A DNA stretch of 64,000 nt, taken from NCBI GenBank assembly GCA_016721875.1, contig JADKHG010000003.1, positions 124,001 through 188,000 of the forward strand, given 5' to 3'. The translations under genes were made by a program, and so were the position numbers. Origin of the DNA: Sphingomonadales bacterium (lineage in GTDB: Bacteria > Pseudomonadota > Alphaproteobacteria > Sphingomonadales > Sphingomonadaceae). The notes under the pieces are model-generated. The model was given only the letters and a program-made list of their open reading frames with translations, did no database searches and was not told the DNA's origin. Below, piece by piece: positions 8,241-17,422 of the stretch (positions are counted from its first letter, which is position 1; each line of letters starts with the position of its first letter).

Positions 8241-9224
8241 TTAGGACGGCTGGATTGTTCCGCCCGCAAAGCGGAACCCGTCTTCCCGATCCTCCGCCAG
8301 CAGGATCGGGCCATCGAGATCGACCCAATCCGCTCCTTGCGCGACAAGGTAGGCAGGCGCGATGCCCAGGCTGGTGGAGAGCATGCAGCCGACCATCTGT
8401 TTCAGCCCGCGCGCCTCGGCTGATCGCGCCATGGCGAGAGCCATGGTCAGCCCTCCGGCCTTGTCGAGCTTGATATTGATCCCGTCATAATAACGCACGC
8501 ACAGGTCGATATCATCTAGCGACTGGCAGCTTTCGTCAGCGAGGAAAGGGACGGGAGAGTTGACGCCTGCGAGCAACGCGTCCTGCCCCACCGGCACGGG
8601 CTGTTCGATCATCTCAACACCCAGTGCCGCCAGCGCAGTCGCCTCTGCCTCGATATCAAGCGCACCCCAGCTTTCATTGGCATCGACGATCAACCGGGCG
8701 GCAGGCGCGCCCTTTCGAACGGCGGCTACGCGGTCGCGGTCGCCCTCACCAGTCAGTTTCAGCTTTAACAGACTGAAGCCGCGCGCTGCGGCCTTTGCGG
8801 CATCGGCTTCCATCGTGCCGGGATCGCCGAGCGAAATTGTGAAGGCGGTTTGTAGCGGCTTGGGTGCCTCAGCCAGACCGGCCACTCGCCACAAGGGTTG
8901 CCCTGCCAATTTCGCCTGCAAGTCCCAGAGAGCACAATCGAGCGCGTTGCGGGCGGCACCGGGCGGAAGAAGCGCTTGCGCCGCCTCGCGCGCCTCGACG
9001 ACACCGAAGCCTATCAGAGCATCGATCGCATCCTCGACCTGCTTCAAACAGCTCTCGGCGCTCTCGCCATGATAATAGATCGCCGTCCCTTCGCCCATGC
9101 CGGTATGGGTGCCGTCGCTAACCGCCACCACAAGCACATCGACATGGGTCTTGCTCCCACGCGCAATGATGAACTGCCCGGCGACCGGCCAGCGTTCAAC
9201 GACGGCGCTGATCCTCAGCGCCAA
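8241..9224 (-). CDS. Dipeptide (L-Ala-D/L-Glu) epimerase, enolase superfamily
   Basis: 327-aa enolase-superfamily enzyme likely epimerising L-Ala-D-Glu from recycled murein peptides. The barrel shows the K-x-K motif (LLKLKL), metal-binding Asp in VDANESW, Glu in MIEQP, Asp in LADES, and the second catalytic lysine in INIKLDK. The start codon is TTG at 9224, six bases after the stop of the PHA depolymerase gene, with no clear ribosome binding site, so coupling to that gene is probable. N-terminus RWPVAGQFIIARGSKTH agrees with the family start. Confidence 0.88.
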   Translation of the reverse strand: MALRISAVVERWPVAGQFIIARGSKTHVDVLVVAVSDGTHTGMGEGTAIYYHGESAESCLKQVEDAIDALIGFGVVEAREAAQALLPPGAARNALDCALWDLQAKLAGQPLWRVAGLAEAPKPLQTAFTISLGDPGTMEADAAKAAARGFSLLKLKLTGEGDRDRVAAVRKGAPAARLIVDANESWGALDIEAEATALAALGVEMIEQPVPVGQDALLAGVNSPVPFLADESCQSLDDIDLCVRYYDGINIKLDKAGGLTMALAMARSAEARGLKQMVGCMLSTSLGIAPAYLVAQGADWVDLDGPILLAEDREDGFRFAGGTIQPS

Positions 9225-9230
9225 GTCGCG

Positions 9231-10466
9231 TCAGCCGTTGTGCTGGAGAATCCAGTCTTCGACCACCGGCGCGATCTGTTCGCGCCACTTGCTGCCATTG
9301 AAGATCCCATAATGCCCCACCTCCGGTGCCATATGATATTTCTTCATGGCTTTGGGCAATCCGGTCGAGATCGTCAATGCCGCCTTGGTCTGGCCAAGCC
9401 CGCTAATGTCGTCGCGCTCGCCCTCAATCGCCAGAATTGCGATATCCTTGATCGCGCCGGGGTCGACCAGCTTGCCGCGATAGTTGAACTCGCCCTTGGG
9501 CAGCAAATGCCGCTGGAAAACGACATCGACCGTCTGCAAATAGAATTCTGCCGTCATGTCGCACACCGCGCGATATTCGTCGTAGAAATCCATGTGCTTG
9601 TCGGCGCTTTCGCCGTCGCCTTCGACCAGATTGCGGAACATCGACCAATGGCTGAGCATGTGATTGCCCAGATTCATCGACATGAAGCCCGACAATTGCA
9701 GAAATCCCGGATAGACCCGGCGGCCTGCACCTTTGTAATAGGTCGGGACGGTCGCGATCACATTGTGGATGAACCAGTCGTGCGGGCGCTTGGTAGCGTG
9801 GTCGTTGACCGCTGTCGGCGCTTCACGCGTGTCGATCGGCCCGCCCATCATTGTCAGCGTGCGCGGGCGCAACGGGTGGTTGCTTGCCCCCATTATCGCC
9901 GCCGCCGCATAAGACGGTACCGACGGCTGGCACACTGCGAGCATATGCGCACCGCGTCCGCCGGCATCGGGGCCGATAAATTCCAGCCACTCGATCAGAT
10001 AATCGATGTAGGATTCAAGGTCGAAGCCACCGCCGGTCAGCGGCACATTTCGCGCGTCGCGCCAGTCGGTGATCCAGACATCATGCGTCGGCAGCATCCG
10101 TTCGACTGTACCACGTAGCAGCGTCGCGAAATGGCCAGACATGGGCGCGGCGATCAGCAGCTTGGGCTTGTCGGCGCTGCCTTCATAAACGAAATGCTTC
10201 AACTGGCCGAAGGGCTTGCGCGCTTCGATCTGCTCGATGACGGGCAAATGCTTGCCATCAACCTCGACAAATTCGAAACCGAATTTGGGCTTGCTGCGCG
10301 GCATGACCGAATGCGAAAAAACTTCGAGCGCCGATGACACGACCGAGCCCATTTCGCCATAGTTGAATGGCGCAGGCAGCGAATCGATGAATTTTGATTG
10401 CTGCTCCGCCAGCCAGCCCATTCCGGCCAGCCAGCCGCGCTGGATATCATAACCTGTGTACAGCAT
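9231..10466 (-). CDS. phaZ: Intracellular polyhydroxyalkanoate depolymerase
   Basis: 411-aa alpha/beta-hydrolase that mobilises storage polyester granules by hydrolysing PHA to 3-hydroxyacids. The lipase-box-like nucleophile is cysteine (about Cys179 in VCQPSVP), typical of intracellular PhaZ. Start at 10466 with AGGGG six bases upstream; a longer upstream extension lacks support. C-terminal HYGIFNGSKWREQIAPV contains the catalytic histidine region. The downstream epimerase gene starts seven bases after. Presence implies the organism accumulates PHA, although no phaC lies in this window. Confidence 0.93.
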   Translation of the reverse strand: MLYTGYDIQRGWLAGMGWLAEQQSKFIDSLPAPFNYGEMGSVVSSALEVFSHSVMPRSKPKFGFEFVEVDGKHLPVIEQIEARKPFGQLKHFVYEGSADKPKLLIAAPMSGHFATLLRGTVERMLPTHDVWITDWRDARNVPLTGGGFDLESYIDYLIEWLEFIGPDAGGRGAHMLAVCQPSVPSYAAAAIMGASNHPLRPRTLTMMGGPIDTREAPTAVNDHATKRPHDWFIHNVIATVPTYYKGAGRRVYPGFLQLSGFMSMNLGNHMLSHWSMFRNLVEGDGESADKHMDFYDEYRAVCDMTAEFYLQTVDVVFQRHLLPKGEFNYRGKLVDPGAIKDIAILAIEGERDDISGLGQTKAALTISTGLPKAMKKYHMAPEVGHYGIFNGSKWREQIAPVVEDWILQHNG

Positions 10467-10578
10467 GTGCGCCCCTGTATGTCTGTTTGCGCCAACATAA
10501 GCACTTTTTGTGCATTGCACCATAAAAAATGAAATATCGTTGATTGAGGCGATTCGCCACGCCTGCTAGGCCATTGCC

Positions 10579-12384
10579 ATGACCGAAACCAACAATGCAG
10601 GCGCTGCCGTTACGATCAGCGAAAAGCCCCCAGCCGAAATCGCAAAAAACGAGCGCAAATTGGGCAATCTGCGGATGATTGCGCATTTTGCCGGACGCTA
10701 TCCGAAACAGATATTGTTCGCTGCCATCGCACTGGTGGTCGCGGCATCATCGACGCTGGCGATTCCCTGGGGATCGCGGATGATCATCGACAAGGGCTTC
10801 ATCGAAAATGGCGGCGAAGTCGCGCCCTATTTTCAGCTGTTGCTGGGGATTGTCGTCGTTCTGGGGATCGCCACCGCCTTCCGGTTTTATTTCGTCAGCT
10901 GGCTGGGTGAGCGCGTTGTGGCGGATGTCCGCATCGCGGTGCAACAGAATTTGCTGCGCTTGGCTCCGCGCTTTTTCGAGGAAAACCGTCCCGCCGAAAT
11001 CGCCAGCCGCATGACCGCCGATACCGCGATCATCGAACAGATTGTCGGCACCACTGTCTCGGTCGCACTGCGCAATGTCTTTATCGGTATTGGCGGTTTG
11101 GCCTTACTGTTCAGCCTCGCCCCCGCGCTGACCGCGATGCTGCTGTTTGGCATTCCGCTGGTAGTCCTACCCATCGTCTATCTGGGTCGGCGGCTGGAGA
11201 AGGCGTCGCGCAACAGTCAGGACCGCGTAGCGGACATTGGCACGATCACTTCGGAATCACTCGGTGCGCTCAAGATTGTGCAGGCCTTTGGGCAGGAAAG
11301 CCGCGAGCATCGCCGTTTTGCCGATGCGGTGGACAGCACCTTTGCCGCCGCGAAGAAGCGCATTCGGCTGCGTGCCTTTCTGACCGCATTGGTAATGGCG
11401 CTGGTCTTTGGCGGGATCGTCATGCTGGTGTGGGAAGGCGCTGATCAGGTGTCGGAAGGCAAGATCACCAGCGGCACGATATTGGCGCTGGTGCTCTATG
11501 GCGGTCTGGTTGCAGGAGCCTTCGGCGCTTTGACCGAAGTCTATGGCGATCTAGTCCGTGCGTCGGGCGCCTCCGGGCGGCTTGCTGAATTGATGGCGGC
11601 CGAGCCCGAAATTGCGCCACCGGCAAATCCGGTCAAAATGCCACCGCCGCGCGGGCAGCTTGAGTATCAGAATGTCAGCTTCCGTTATCCGACCCGTCCC
11701 GAAGTGCTGGCGCTCGAGAATTTTTCGCTAAAGGTCGATCCCGGTGAGACAGTCGCCGTGGTCGGGCCGTCGGGTGCGGGCAAATCGACATTGTTCCAGC
11801 TTGCCCAGCGCTTTTATGATCCTGAAAGCGGGACGGTGCGGATTGATGGCGTTGCCCTGACCAGTGCCGATCCGGGGGAGTTCCGCCAGCGTATGGCGCT
11901 GGTACCGCAGGACACAGTGCTGTTCGCTTCCTCCGCACGCGACAATCTGCGCTATGGCAACTGGACGGCGGACGACGCGGCGATCTGGACTGCGGCCGAA
12001 CAGGCGAACGCCGCCGAATTCCTGCGCGCCTTGCCGCAGGGGCTTGATACCTATCTGGGCGAAGGCGGAGCGCGGCTCTCAGGCGGGCAGAGGCAGCGTA
12101 TCGCGATTGCCCGTGCCTTGCTGCGCGACGCTCCGATCTTGTTGCTCGATGAGGCCACCAGCGCGTTGGACGCCGAAAGCGAACGGCTGGTTCAGGATGC
12201 TTTGGAACGGCTGATGCAGGGGCGGACAACCGTCGTTATCGCCCACCGCCTGGCGACAGTGCGCTCTGCCAGCCGGATCATCGTGATGGATGAAGGCCGG
12301 ATCGTCGAGGAAGGCACCCATGCCGAGATGAGCAAAGCGGGCGGGCTCTATGCGCGACTGGCGAGTTTGCAGTTCGATGCGTGA
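10579..12384 (+). CDS. ABC transporter, fused permease/ATPase (MsbA-like exporter)
   Basis: 601-aa half-transporter that would export a lipid or hydrophobic compound as a homodimer. An N-terminal six-helix ABC membrane domain (about residues 40-330) is followed by the nucleotide-binding domain with Walker A GPSGAGKST (about 396-404), signature LSGGQRQR (about 500) and Walker B ILLLDEATSALD (about 520), then the H-loop IAHRLAT. All catalytic motifs are intact. It is divergent from phaZ across a 110-base interval. Substrate not predictable from sequence. Confidence 0.93.
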   Translation: MTETNNAGAAVTISEKPPAEIAKNERKLGNLRMIAHFAGRYPKQILFAAIALVVAASSTLAIPWGSRMIIDKGFIENGGEVAPYFQLLLGIVVVLGIATAFRFYFVSWLGERVVADVRIAVQQNLLRLAPRFFEENRPAEIASRMTADTAIIEQIVGTTVSVALRNVFIGIGGLALLFSLAPALTAMLLFGIPLVVLPIVYLGRRLEKASRNSQDRVADIGTITSESLGALKIVQAFGQESREHRRFADAVDSTFAAAKKRIRLRAFLTALVMALVFGGIVMLVWEGADQVSEGKITSGTILALVLYGGLVAGAFGALTEVYGDLVRASGASGRLAELMAAEPEIAPPANPVKMPPPRGQLEYQNVSFRYPTRPEVLALENFSLKVDPGETVAVVGPSGAGKSTLFQLAQRFYDPESGTVRIDGVALTSADPGEFRQRMALVPQDTVLFASSARDNLRYGNWTADDAAIWTAAEQANAAEFLRALPQGLDTYLGEGGARLSGGQRQRIAIARALLRDAPILLLDEATSALDAESERLVQDALERLMQGRTTVVIAHRLATVRSASRIIVMDEGRIVEEGTHAEMSKAGGLYARLASLQFDA

Positions 12385-12393
12385 ATTCGGGAT

Positions 12394-12418
12394 TTAATTG
12401 GGGACAGTCCCTAATTTT
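12394..12418. repeat. Palindrome of the GGGGACA family
   Basis: Ten bases after the ABC transporter stop lies an AT-flanked palindrome centred on GGGGACAGTCCC with AATT on both sides. Related GGGGAC-containing sites occur near 34650, 35577, 37270 and 38711-38741. No T-run follows, so it is not a convincing intrinsic terminator. Confidence 0.55.
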
Positions 12419-12508
12419 GGTTTTTTGCGACACCAACAAGCTCAGCGCAAACGGTATCAAACAACCACGCAAGACCCCGCTCCTCTACTGTCTCTACGCG
12501 AACCAATA

Positions 12509-12648
12509 TTTCACACGAAGAGCGCGAAGATTTCGAAGAGGGTAGTGCTAGGGCCGCTGCACCATTCAATAAGATGGACCACCAATTTAGGCGCTGCGCG
12601 ATAGTATCCATCTGACCTCTTCAAAATCTTCGCGAACTTCGCGTGAAA
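12509..12648. repeat. Interspersed inverted repeat, TTTCACGCGAAG family (copy 1)
   Basis: Inverted repeat about 140 bases long with ~33-base arms (12509-12542 and 12616-12648). The arms contain TTTCACaCGAAG and CTTCGCGTGAAA at the outside and GAAGAGG/CCTCTTC inside. Similar elements lie at 38772-38876 and, in shorter form, at 34704-34772. This fills most of the 362-base gene-free stretch between the ABC transporter and exbD; I see no gene in it. Confidence 0.7.
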
Positions 12649-12687
12649 CGAACTACTGGCGCAGCCGCCCGATTATCATCACGCAAA

Positions 12688-12720
12688 CAAAAAAGGGCGA
12701 CCCAGAAGGCCGCCCTTTTC
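12688..12720 (-). terminator. Rho-independent terminator of the tonB-exb operon
   Basis: On the minus strand an AAAAGGGCG stem pairs with CGCCCTTTT around an 11-base loop and runs into TTTTTTG. It lies 27-59 bases downstream of the last exbD stop, so it most likely ends the tonB operon transcript. Confidence 0.8.
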
Positions 12721-12746
12721 ACAATCGCCTTTGGTTCTGTATTCGA

Positions 12747-13199
12747 TCAGTTGCCCGGCCGGGCAGCCTTGCCGAATACGCGATATTGTTCGTTGCCGAC
12801 AAAACCGAACTTTGTGATGCCGCTGCCTTTGACGATCGCAAGCGCCTTGTCGACAATGTCGTAGGTCGCATTGGGGGCCGGCTGGAACTGCAATTCCGGT
12901 TCCGGGCTCATCGATTTGGTCTGCAGCAAATACTGGTTCATCTGGTCGAGCGACACCGGAGTGCCGTTCCACTGGATTTCGTTCGTGGGCAGAATGATGA
13001 TCTTGTTGATCACCGGATCAACCGGCGGAGGAGGCGTCTCTTCCGGCTGTGATACCGGCAAATCGATTTCCACCGCGTGGGTGATCGGGGGAATGGTGAT
13101 GATGAACATGATGAGCAGAACGAGCATGACGTCGATCAACGGCGTCGTGTTCATTTCCATCATCGGGCTGCCATCATCCTTGCCGCCACTCATTGCCAT
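12747..13199 (-). CDS. exbD: ExbD/TolR family biopolymer transport protein
   Basis: 150-aa inner-membrane protein with one N-terminal helix (about residues 18-40) and a periplasmic domain. The helix carries the proton-path aspartate in TTPLIDVMLVLLIMF. It would form the proton channel with ExbB and energise TonB. AGGAG lies eight bases before the ATG. It is the intact one of two exbD genes and the last gene of the operon; the two-ExbD arrangement is common in sphingomonads. Confidence 0.92.
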   Translation of the reverse strand: MAMSGGKDDGSPMMEMNTTPLIDVMLVLLIMFIITIPPITHAVEIDLPVSQPEETPPPPVDPVINKIIILPTNEIQWNGTPVSLDQMNQYLLQTKSMSPEPELQFQPAPNATYDIVDKALAIVKGSGITKFGFVGNEQYRVFGKAARPGN

Positions 13200-13230
13200 G
13201 ATGTGTTACTCCTGAAATTGCGCGGTTGCG

Positions 13231-13775
13231 TCAGTTGGCGGAAACCGAAAGGTCAATTGGCGATGAAACAAAGCCAACCTTGATGAAACCGGCCATCTGC
13301 ATCGAGAACACCGCACCACCAATGCAGCGATAAGGTGTGTTCACGTCGCCGCGAATATGGGCTTCGGGCAGATCTTCGGGCAGGATGGTGCCAGCGGCGA
13401 TAGCCGCGTCACCGCCAAGTAGTTCTACCTGAGTTTTGAGATGCTTTGCCGCTTTATCGACCAGTTCGGTCGAATCCATCGGCGTCACATTCCAGTAGAC
13501 ACGGCATTCGCCGCCTGGATTTGCACCTTCATATCCCGGAGCCCCGGATCGCGTCCTGCTGCATCGGTTGTGGTAACTGCCAGAAGGACATTTTCCTTCT
13601 TTGCCTTCACCGGTTGAAACTTGACCACCGGTAACTGCATTGCGACAGTCTGGATCACGACAGGAATCGCGATGAGGAAGATGATAAGGAGCACCAGCAT
13701 AACGTCGACGAGCGGCGTCGTGTTGATGTCGGACATTGGCGCTTCGTCGCCGCCGCCTCCCGTACTGATTGCCAT
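13231..13775 (-). pseudogene. exbD: Second ExbD/TolR gene, interrupted by a frameshift
   Basis: The N-terminal 80 residues (13775 downwards) show the ExbD helix with TTPLVDVMLVLLIIF; the frame then drifts and stops at 13485. The rest of the protein, including ECRVYWNVTPMDS and HIRGDVNTPYRCIGGA, continues in another frame to 13231. One extra G in the GGGG run (CCCC at 13542-13545 on the plus strand) would restore one continuous frame of about 181 codons reading DPGAPGYEGANPGGECRVYW. Either a sequencing indel, a recent mutation, or (less likely) a programmed frameshift. Both halves are otherwise well conserved. Confidence 0.85.
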
Positions 13776-13873
13776 GGGCTAACCCTCTCTAAACGCACAT
13801 CGGATGGAATATGGATTTTTCCACATTCCCGGAGGAAGGCACGGCTGGGCCGCACCTTCCCTTTTCCAGTCAA

Positions 13874-14644
13874 TCAGCTCTTGGCTGCGGGTGCAGCTGG
13901 CTTTGCTGCGGGTGCAGCAGCAGCAATCGCAGGCTTCACGCGACCGTCCGAGGTGATGTAACCCAGAACGTCGTTCGAAAAGGCAGCAAGGCTACGTGCA
14001 ATCGTCTTATTGCGGCTCTGCAGCCAGTTGTAAGCAAGCACCGCAGGCACAGCCACGAACAGACCGATGGCGGTCATGATCAGGGCTTCACCTACCGGAC
14101 CGGCAACCGCGTCGATCGATGCCTGACCGGCAATACCGATTTTGATCAGCGCCGAATAGATACCGATAACCGTGCCGAGCAGACCGACGAAAGGCGCAGT
14201 AGCACCAACGGTCGCGAGGAACGAGAGGCCACCGCTGAGCTTGTTGTTGATCGCTTCTTCTGAACGGCTCATAGCGCCGTGTAGCCAGTCATGGGCTTCA
14301 ACGGGGTCTTTCAGAAGGCTGTGTTGCTCCTGAGCGGCGATGCCGTCATCAACCAGCTGGCGATAGGCGCTGTTCTTTTCCAGCTTTGCTGCGCCTTCTT
14401 TCAGCGATGCAGCGCGCCAGAAGCCCGCACGCACGGTCTTGGCCTGACCAAGAACCTTCTGCTGTTCGATCAGCTTGGTGAACAATATGTAGAAGGAAAA
14501 AACCGACATGATAACCAGCACGATAAAAATCGACCAGCTGATCGGACCACCTTCGTTCAGAGCCTCAACAAGGCCAAACTTGTTCTTCGCCGCAGCTTCG
14601 GCGGCGGCGCCGGACGCCGCGTTTGCAAGAAATTCAATCGACAT
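13874..14644 (-). CDS. exbB: ExbB / MotA-TolQ-ExbB proton channel protein
   Basis: 256-aa inner-membrane protein forming the pentameric proton channel of the Ton system. Helices are visible near residues 35-58, 150-175 and 190-215; the conserved GLLGTVIGIYSALIKIG and ALIMTAIGLFVAVPAVLAYN segments form the pore. A C-terminal Ala/Pro-rich tail (AAAAPAAKPAAPAAKS) is unusual but harmless. GAGGAAG precedes the ATG. Located between tonB and the broken exbD. Confidence 0.94.
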   Translation of the reverse strand: MSIEFLANAASGAAAEAAAKNKFGLVEALNEGGPISWSIFIVLVIMSVFSFYILFTKLIEQQKVLGQAKTVRAGFWRAASLKEGAAKLEKNSAYRQLVDDGIAAQEQHSLLKDPVEAHDWLHGAMSRSEEAINNKLSGGLSFLATVGATAPFVGLLGTVIGIYSALIKIGIAGQASIDAVAGPVGEALIMTAIGLFVAVPAVLAYNWLQSRNKTIARSLAAFSNDVLGYITSDGRVKPAIAAAAPAAKPAAPAAKS

Positions 14645-14730
14645 CTTTAACTTCCTCTCAGAACCAAATGCTCATCTAAAAATCTGGTCCGGCGATGAGC
14701 TGCCCCGCAGCCGGACCCGTTCAAATCCAA

Positions 14731-15408
14731 TTACTTCGGTATCACCCAACGCACACTGCTACCCCAGCGCCCCGTAGTCGGGTTGCCATTGCCATCAAGT
14801 GCCGGCTCAAAACGAGCGCGACGCTGAATGTTCTTGCAGGTTGCATCGTCAAGATCGCCATGCCCGCTCGATCCGGTGATCGAACAGCTTTGCACCCTGC
14901 CGTCAGGCCCGACCGTTACACTGAATCGGGTCGTACCTTCGCGTTCCTGAGCAAGTGCCCGCGACGGATAGTCGCTGGTGTTGGCCCAGTTACCCGGATT
15001 GCCCTTGGGAATCGGGTTCGGACGCTTCGCCACGGGTGGTGGCGGAGGCGGTGGTGGTGGCGGAGGCGCTGACGGAGCCGGCGGAGCGGCTGTCGGCGTC
15101 ATCGGCACATAGGGCGGCGGAGTCGCAGTGGTCGTAACCGTCTGCGGCGGCGACACAGTCTTCACCAGCGGCGGAGGTGCGACAACCGGAGGCTCGATCT
15201 GTTTGTCGGGCTCTGGTGGCGGCTCTTCTTCTTCGGGTGGTTCTTCTTCCTTAACGTCAATGACGTTCAGCTTTTCCTTGGCTTTTTGCACCGCCTCATA
15301 AGCGAGGCCGGTAACAAAAGCATAGCCAAGGAAAGCATGGAGAAGGACAACCAAAATGATCGAGATCAAGCGTCCCGTACTCATTCCTTGTTGGTCAGCA
15401 TATGCCAT
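14731..15408 (-). CDS. tonB: Energy transducer TonB
   Basis: 225-aa TonB that couples the proton motive force to outer-membrane TonB-dependent receptors. One N-terminal helix (about 13-33) is followed by an acidic/proline-rich spacer (EEEPPEEEEPPPEP, later an 11-proline run) spanning the periplasm and a C-terminal TonB domain with YPSRALAQEREGTTRFSVTV and ARFEPALDGNG. AGGAGA lies about ten bases upstream. First gene of the operon tonB-exbB-exbD'-exbD. Confidence 0.93.
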   Translation of the reverse strand: MAYADQQGMSTGRLISIILVVLLHAFLGYAFVTGLAYEAVQKAKEKLNVIDVKEEEPPEEEEPPPEPDKQIEPPVVAPPPLVKTVSPPQTVTTTATPPPYVPMTPTAAPPAPSAPPPPPPPPPPPVAKRPNPIPKGNPGNWANTSDYPSRALAQEREGTTRFSVTVGPDGRVQSCSITGSSGHGDLDDATCKNIQRRARFEPALDGNGNPTTGRWGSSVRWVIPK

Positions 15409-15674
15409 GCGGTACGTCTCTCCTAACTTTCCCTAATATGCACAGGTCGTCTGGAAAGGCTATTTACCATGCCACCCCAACGAGCCCGCGCAGTCCTAGC
15501 AACTGTCTTTAGGCTGATTCCTATACCGTCTTAGCGAGGGCAAAAACCACAGGCAATCCGATTCTGTCGCACCAGTGCTGATTAATCCGGTTGACAGATT
15601 CATTTTCGCATATTGGCCAATCAATGCCTAGGGTGGCATAGCTGCTGCCAACATAGTTTATGGAAACCACCTTC

Positions 15675-16559
15675 ATGCCCCAAAATTGGAAATTGCCCCT
15701 CATCGCTTGCATCGCTCTGGCTGGCTTGCAACCCGCTGTCGGTCAAAATGTGACGGCCGAAAAGCCTGTACCGTCGCTGGCGCTTCCAGCGCTTGCCGTG
15801 CCCTCAAATTCCAGCAGTTATGCGGATATTGCCGACCTTGTCGTTGCCGCACCGCTGATCATCGATGCCCGAATCCGCAAGCTGACCAAGGTGCCCGCGA
15901 CGCAAGCTATCGGGGTTCCAGCCAACCTGCAGCGCACATTGGTTGAGGCCGATGTTCTGGCGTTGCTGCGTGGCAGTGACGGCATCAGCGGGCGCGTGCG
16001 ATTCCTCTTGGACATCCCCAAAGATTCCAAGGGGAAAATTCCAAAATTGAACAAAAGACGCTTTTTTTTGATGGGATCGAGGGTCGCCGCACAGCCCGGT
16101 ACAATAAAATTGCAGCGTCCTGATGCCTTGGTCGAGTGGAGCTCGGCAACCGATTCGCTCGTTCGATCCATTACCCGCGAGGCTGTGCAGATCGATGCCC
16201 CGCCTGCGATTGCTGGCATTATTAGCGCCTTTCACACCGTGGGTACGGTTATTGGCGAGGGTGAAACCCAGATATTCCTGAAAACCGCGACAGACCAGCC
16301 GATCTCGCTTTCAATCCTTAGCCGCCCGGGTCAGGCAAAACGCTGGGCGGTTTCGACCACCGAAGTCATCGACGAATCGGCATCCGCGCCGCAAAAACCC
16401 GGGCTGCTCTGGTATCGTCTGGCATGCGGATTGCCGGTGCAGCTCGACAAATCATTTGTCGAATCGGGTGGGCCAGCGGAAATTGCCGCCGCGCAGGCTG
16501 ATTATAAATTTGTGATTGATTCGCTGGGGCGCTGTGACCGGACGAGAGTTAAGCGCTAG
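15675..16559 (+). CDS. Hypothetical secreted protein
   Basis: About 294 aa from the ATG at 15675, preferred over 15660 because only it yields a clean signal peptide (MPQNWKLPLIACIALAGLQ, cleavage near AVGQ) and has GGA ten bases upstream. The mature part begins with a low-complexity Pro/Ser stretch, then contains repeated short beta-rich segments (RVRFLLDIP, RRFFLMGSR) and two cysteines near the end. No family recognised. Probably periplasmic. It overlaps the stop of the convergent adenosyltransferase gene by four bases. Confidence 0.75.
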   Translation: MPQNWKLPLIACIALAGLQPAVGQNVTAEKPVPSLALPALAVPSNSSSYADIADLVVAAPLIIDARIRKLTKVPATQAIGVPANLQRTLVEADVLALLRGSDGISGRVRFLLDIPKDSKGKIPKLNKRRFFLMGSRVAAQPGTIKLQRPDALVEWSSATDSLVRSITREAVQIDAPPAIAGIISAFHTVGTVIGEGETQIFLKTATDQPISLSILSRPGQAKRWAVSTTEVIDESASAPQKPGLLWYRLACGLPVQLDKSFVESGGPAEIAAAQADYKFVIDSLGRCDRTRVKR

Positions 16560-17128
16560 CCGCGCGATGCGCCCGGTACCCACAGCACATCACCGCCTGT
16601 CTGGGCGTTCGCCAGCCGGGCGATGACAAACAGATAGTCGGCCAGACGGTTCATGTAAGCAAGCGCGGCGGGATTGAGTGGCTCGATCGCCGCTGCTGCA
16701 ACCATTGCCCGCTCAGCCCGGCGTGACACGGCACGCGCAACGTGCAGCGCTGAGGCACTTGCCGAGCCGCCGGGCAATATGAAGCTGGTGAGCGGAGCCA
16801 GTTCGGCATTCGCCTCATCTATCGCCGATTCGAGCCATTCGACTTGCGCTGTTACGATCCGCAACACCATCTGCGAAGGCGCAAAATCCTCGCCCGGCGT
16901 CGCAATATCTGCGCCCAGATCAAACAGATCATTCTGGATACGCGCCAGTTGCGCAGTCAGGGCATCATTTCCCAGCGCGACGATGGCAACACCGATATAG
17001 CTGTTGAGCTCGTCAACCTCGCCAATCGCGTGCATCCGCGCATCGGCCTTTGACCGGCGCGAGCCATCGACCAGCCCGGTCGAGCCATCGTCGCCGGTCC
17101 GGGTATAAATCTTGTTCAGCTTAACCAT
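16556..17128 (-). CDS. Cob(I)yrinic acid a,c-diamide adenosyltransferase, PduO type
   Basis: 190-aa helical-bundle ATP:cob(I)alamin adenosyltransferase making adenosylcobalamin. The family motifs are intact: YTRTGDDGSTGL at the N-terminus, ADARMHAIGEVDELNSYIG, and the C-terminal RRAERAM and NRLADYLFVIAR. It is followed 16 bases... upstream on the same strand by the 76-aa twin-helix gene, so the two are probably co-transcribed. Full length. Confidence 0.94.
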   Translation of the reverse strand: MVKLNKIYTRTGDDGSTGLVDGSRRSKADARMHAIGEVDELNSYIGVAIVALGNDALTAQLARIQNDLFDLGADIATPGEDFAPSQMVLRIVTAQVEWLESAIDEANAELAPLTSFILPGGSASASALHVARAVSRRAERAMVAAAAIEPLNPAALAYMNRLADYLFVIARLANAQTGGDVLWVPGASRG

Positions 17129-17144
17129 GATGTGAGCCGGAGCT

Positions 17145-17375
17145 TCAGCGCGACATCGCCTGACCGGACAGCAGCAGGATGACGATCAAGATCGCGATTG
17201 CCTGCCATTTGATGCGCGAGAACATCATCTTATTCTGCAAAGCCAGCGATTTGGGGATGCCGTCCTCGCCCACTTCGTCGGGTTTCATATTGGCAAAGGC
17301 ATGTAGGCCGCGAACGACCGCATAAACGACAAAACCCATCGCAACGATGAGCAGAAGAATGAGTAAAGAGGACAT
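17145..17375 (-). CDS. Twin transmembrane helix small protein (HIG1 domain)
   Basis: 76-aa protein with two membrane helices (about residues 3-22 and 53-72) joined by a charged loop, GEDGIPKSLALQNKMMFSRIKWQA, matching the bacterial HIG1-like family linked in other alphaproteobacteria to the cytochrome oxidase environment. AGGAATAG precedes the ATG. Immediately upstream of the adenosyltransferase gene. Confidence 0.85.
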   Translation of the reverse strand: MSSLLILLLIVAMGFVVYAVVRGLHAFANMKPDEVGEDGIPKSLALQNKMMFSRIKWQAIAILIVILLLSGQAMSR

Positions 17376-17422
17376 GGTCTATTCCTGAATGATGCCCGCG
17401 CCATAGCAGCATCAAGCTCTAT

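Noticed and set aside
9231..9648. Short frames inside phaZ on both strands
   Set aside because: They are alternative-frame shadows of a well conserved enzyme gene.
12540..12610. A CRISPR-like or tandem repeat array in the repeat-rich gap
   Set aside because: Arms are inverted and occur once each; there is no direct repeat-spacer periodicity.
13485..13775. Programmed -1 frameshifting in exbD
   Set aside because: No slippery heptamer plus downstream structure is evident; a run-length indel is simpler.
14950..15137. Frame through the tonB proline region
   Set aside because: Low-complexity GC-rich codon repeats generate open frames without biological meaning.
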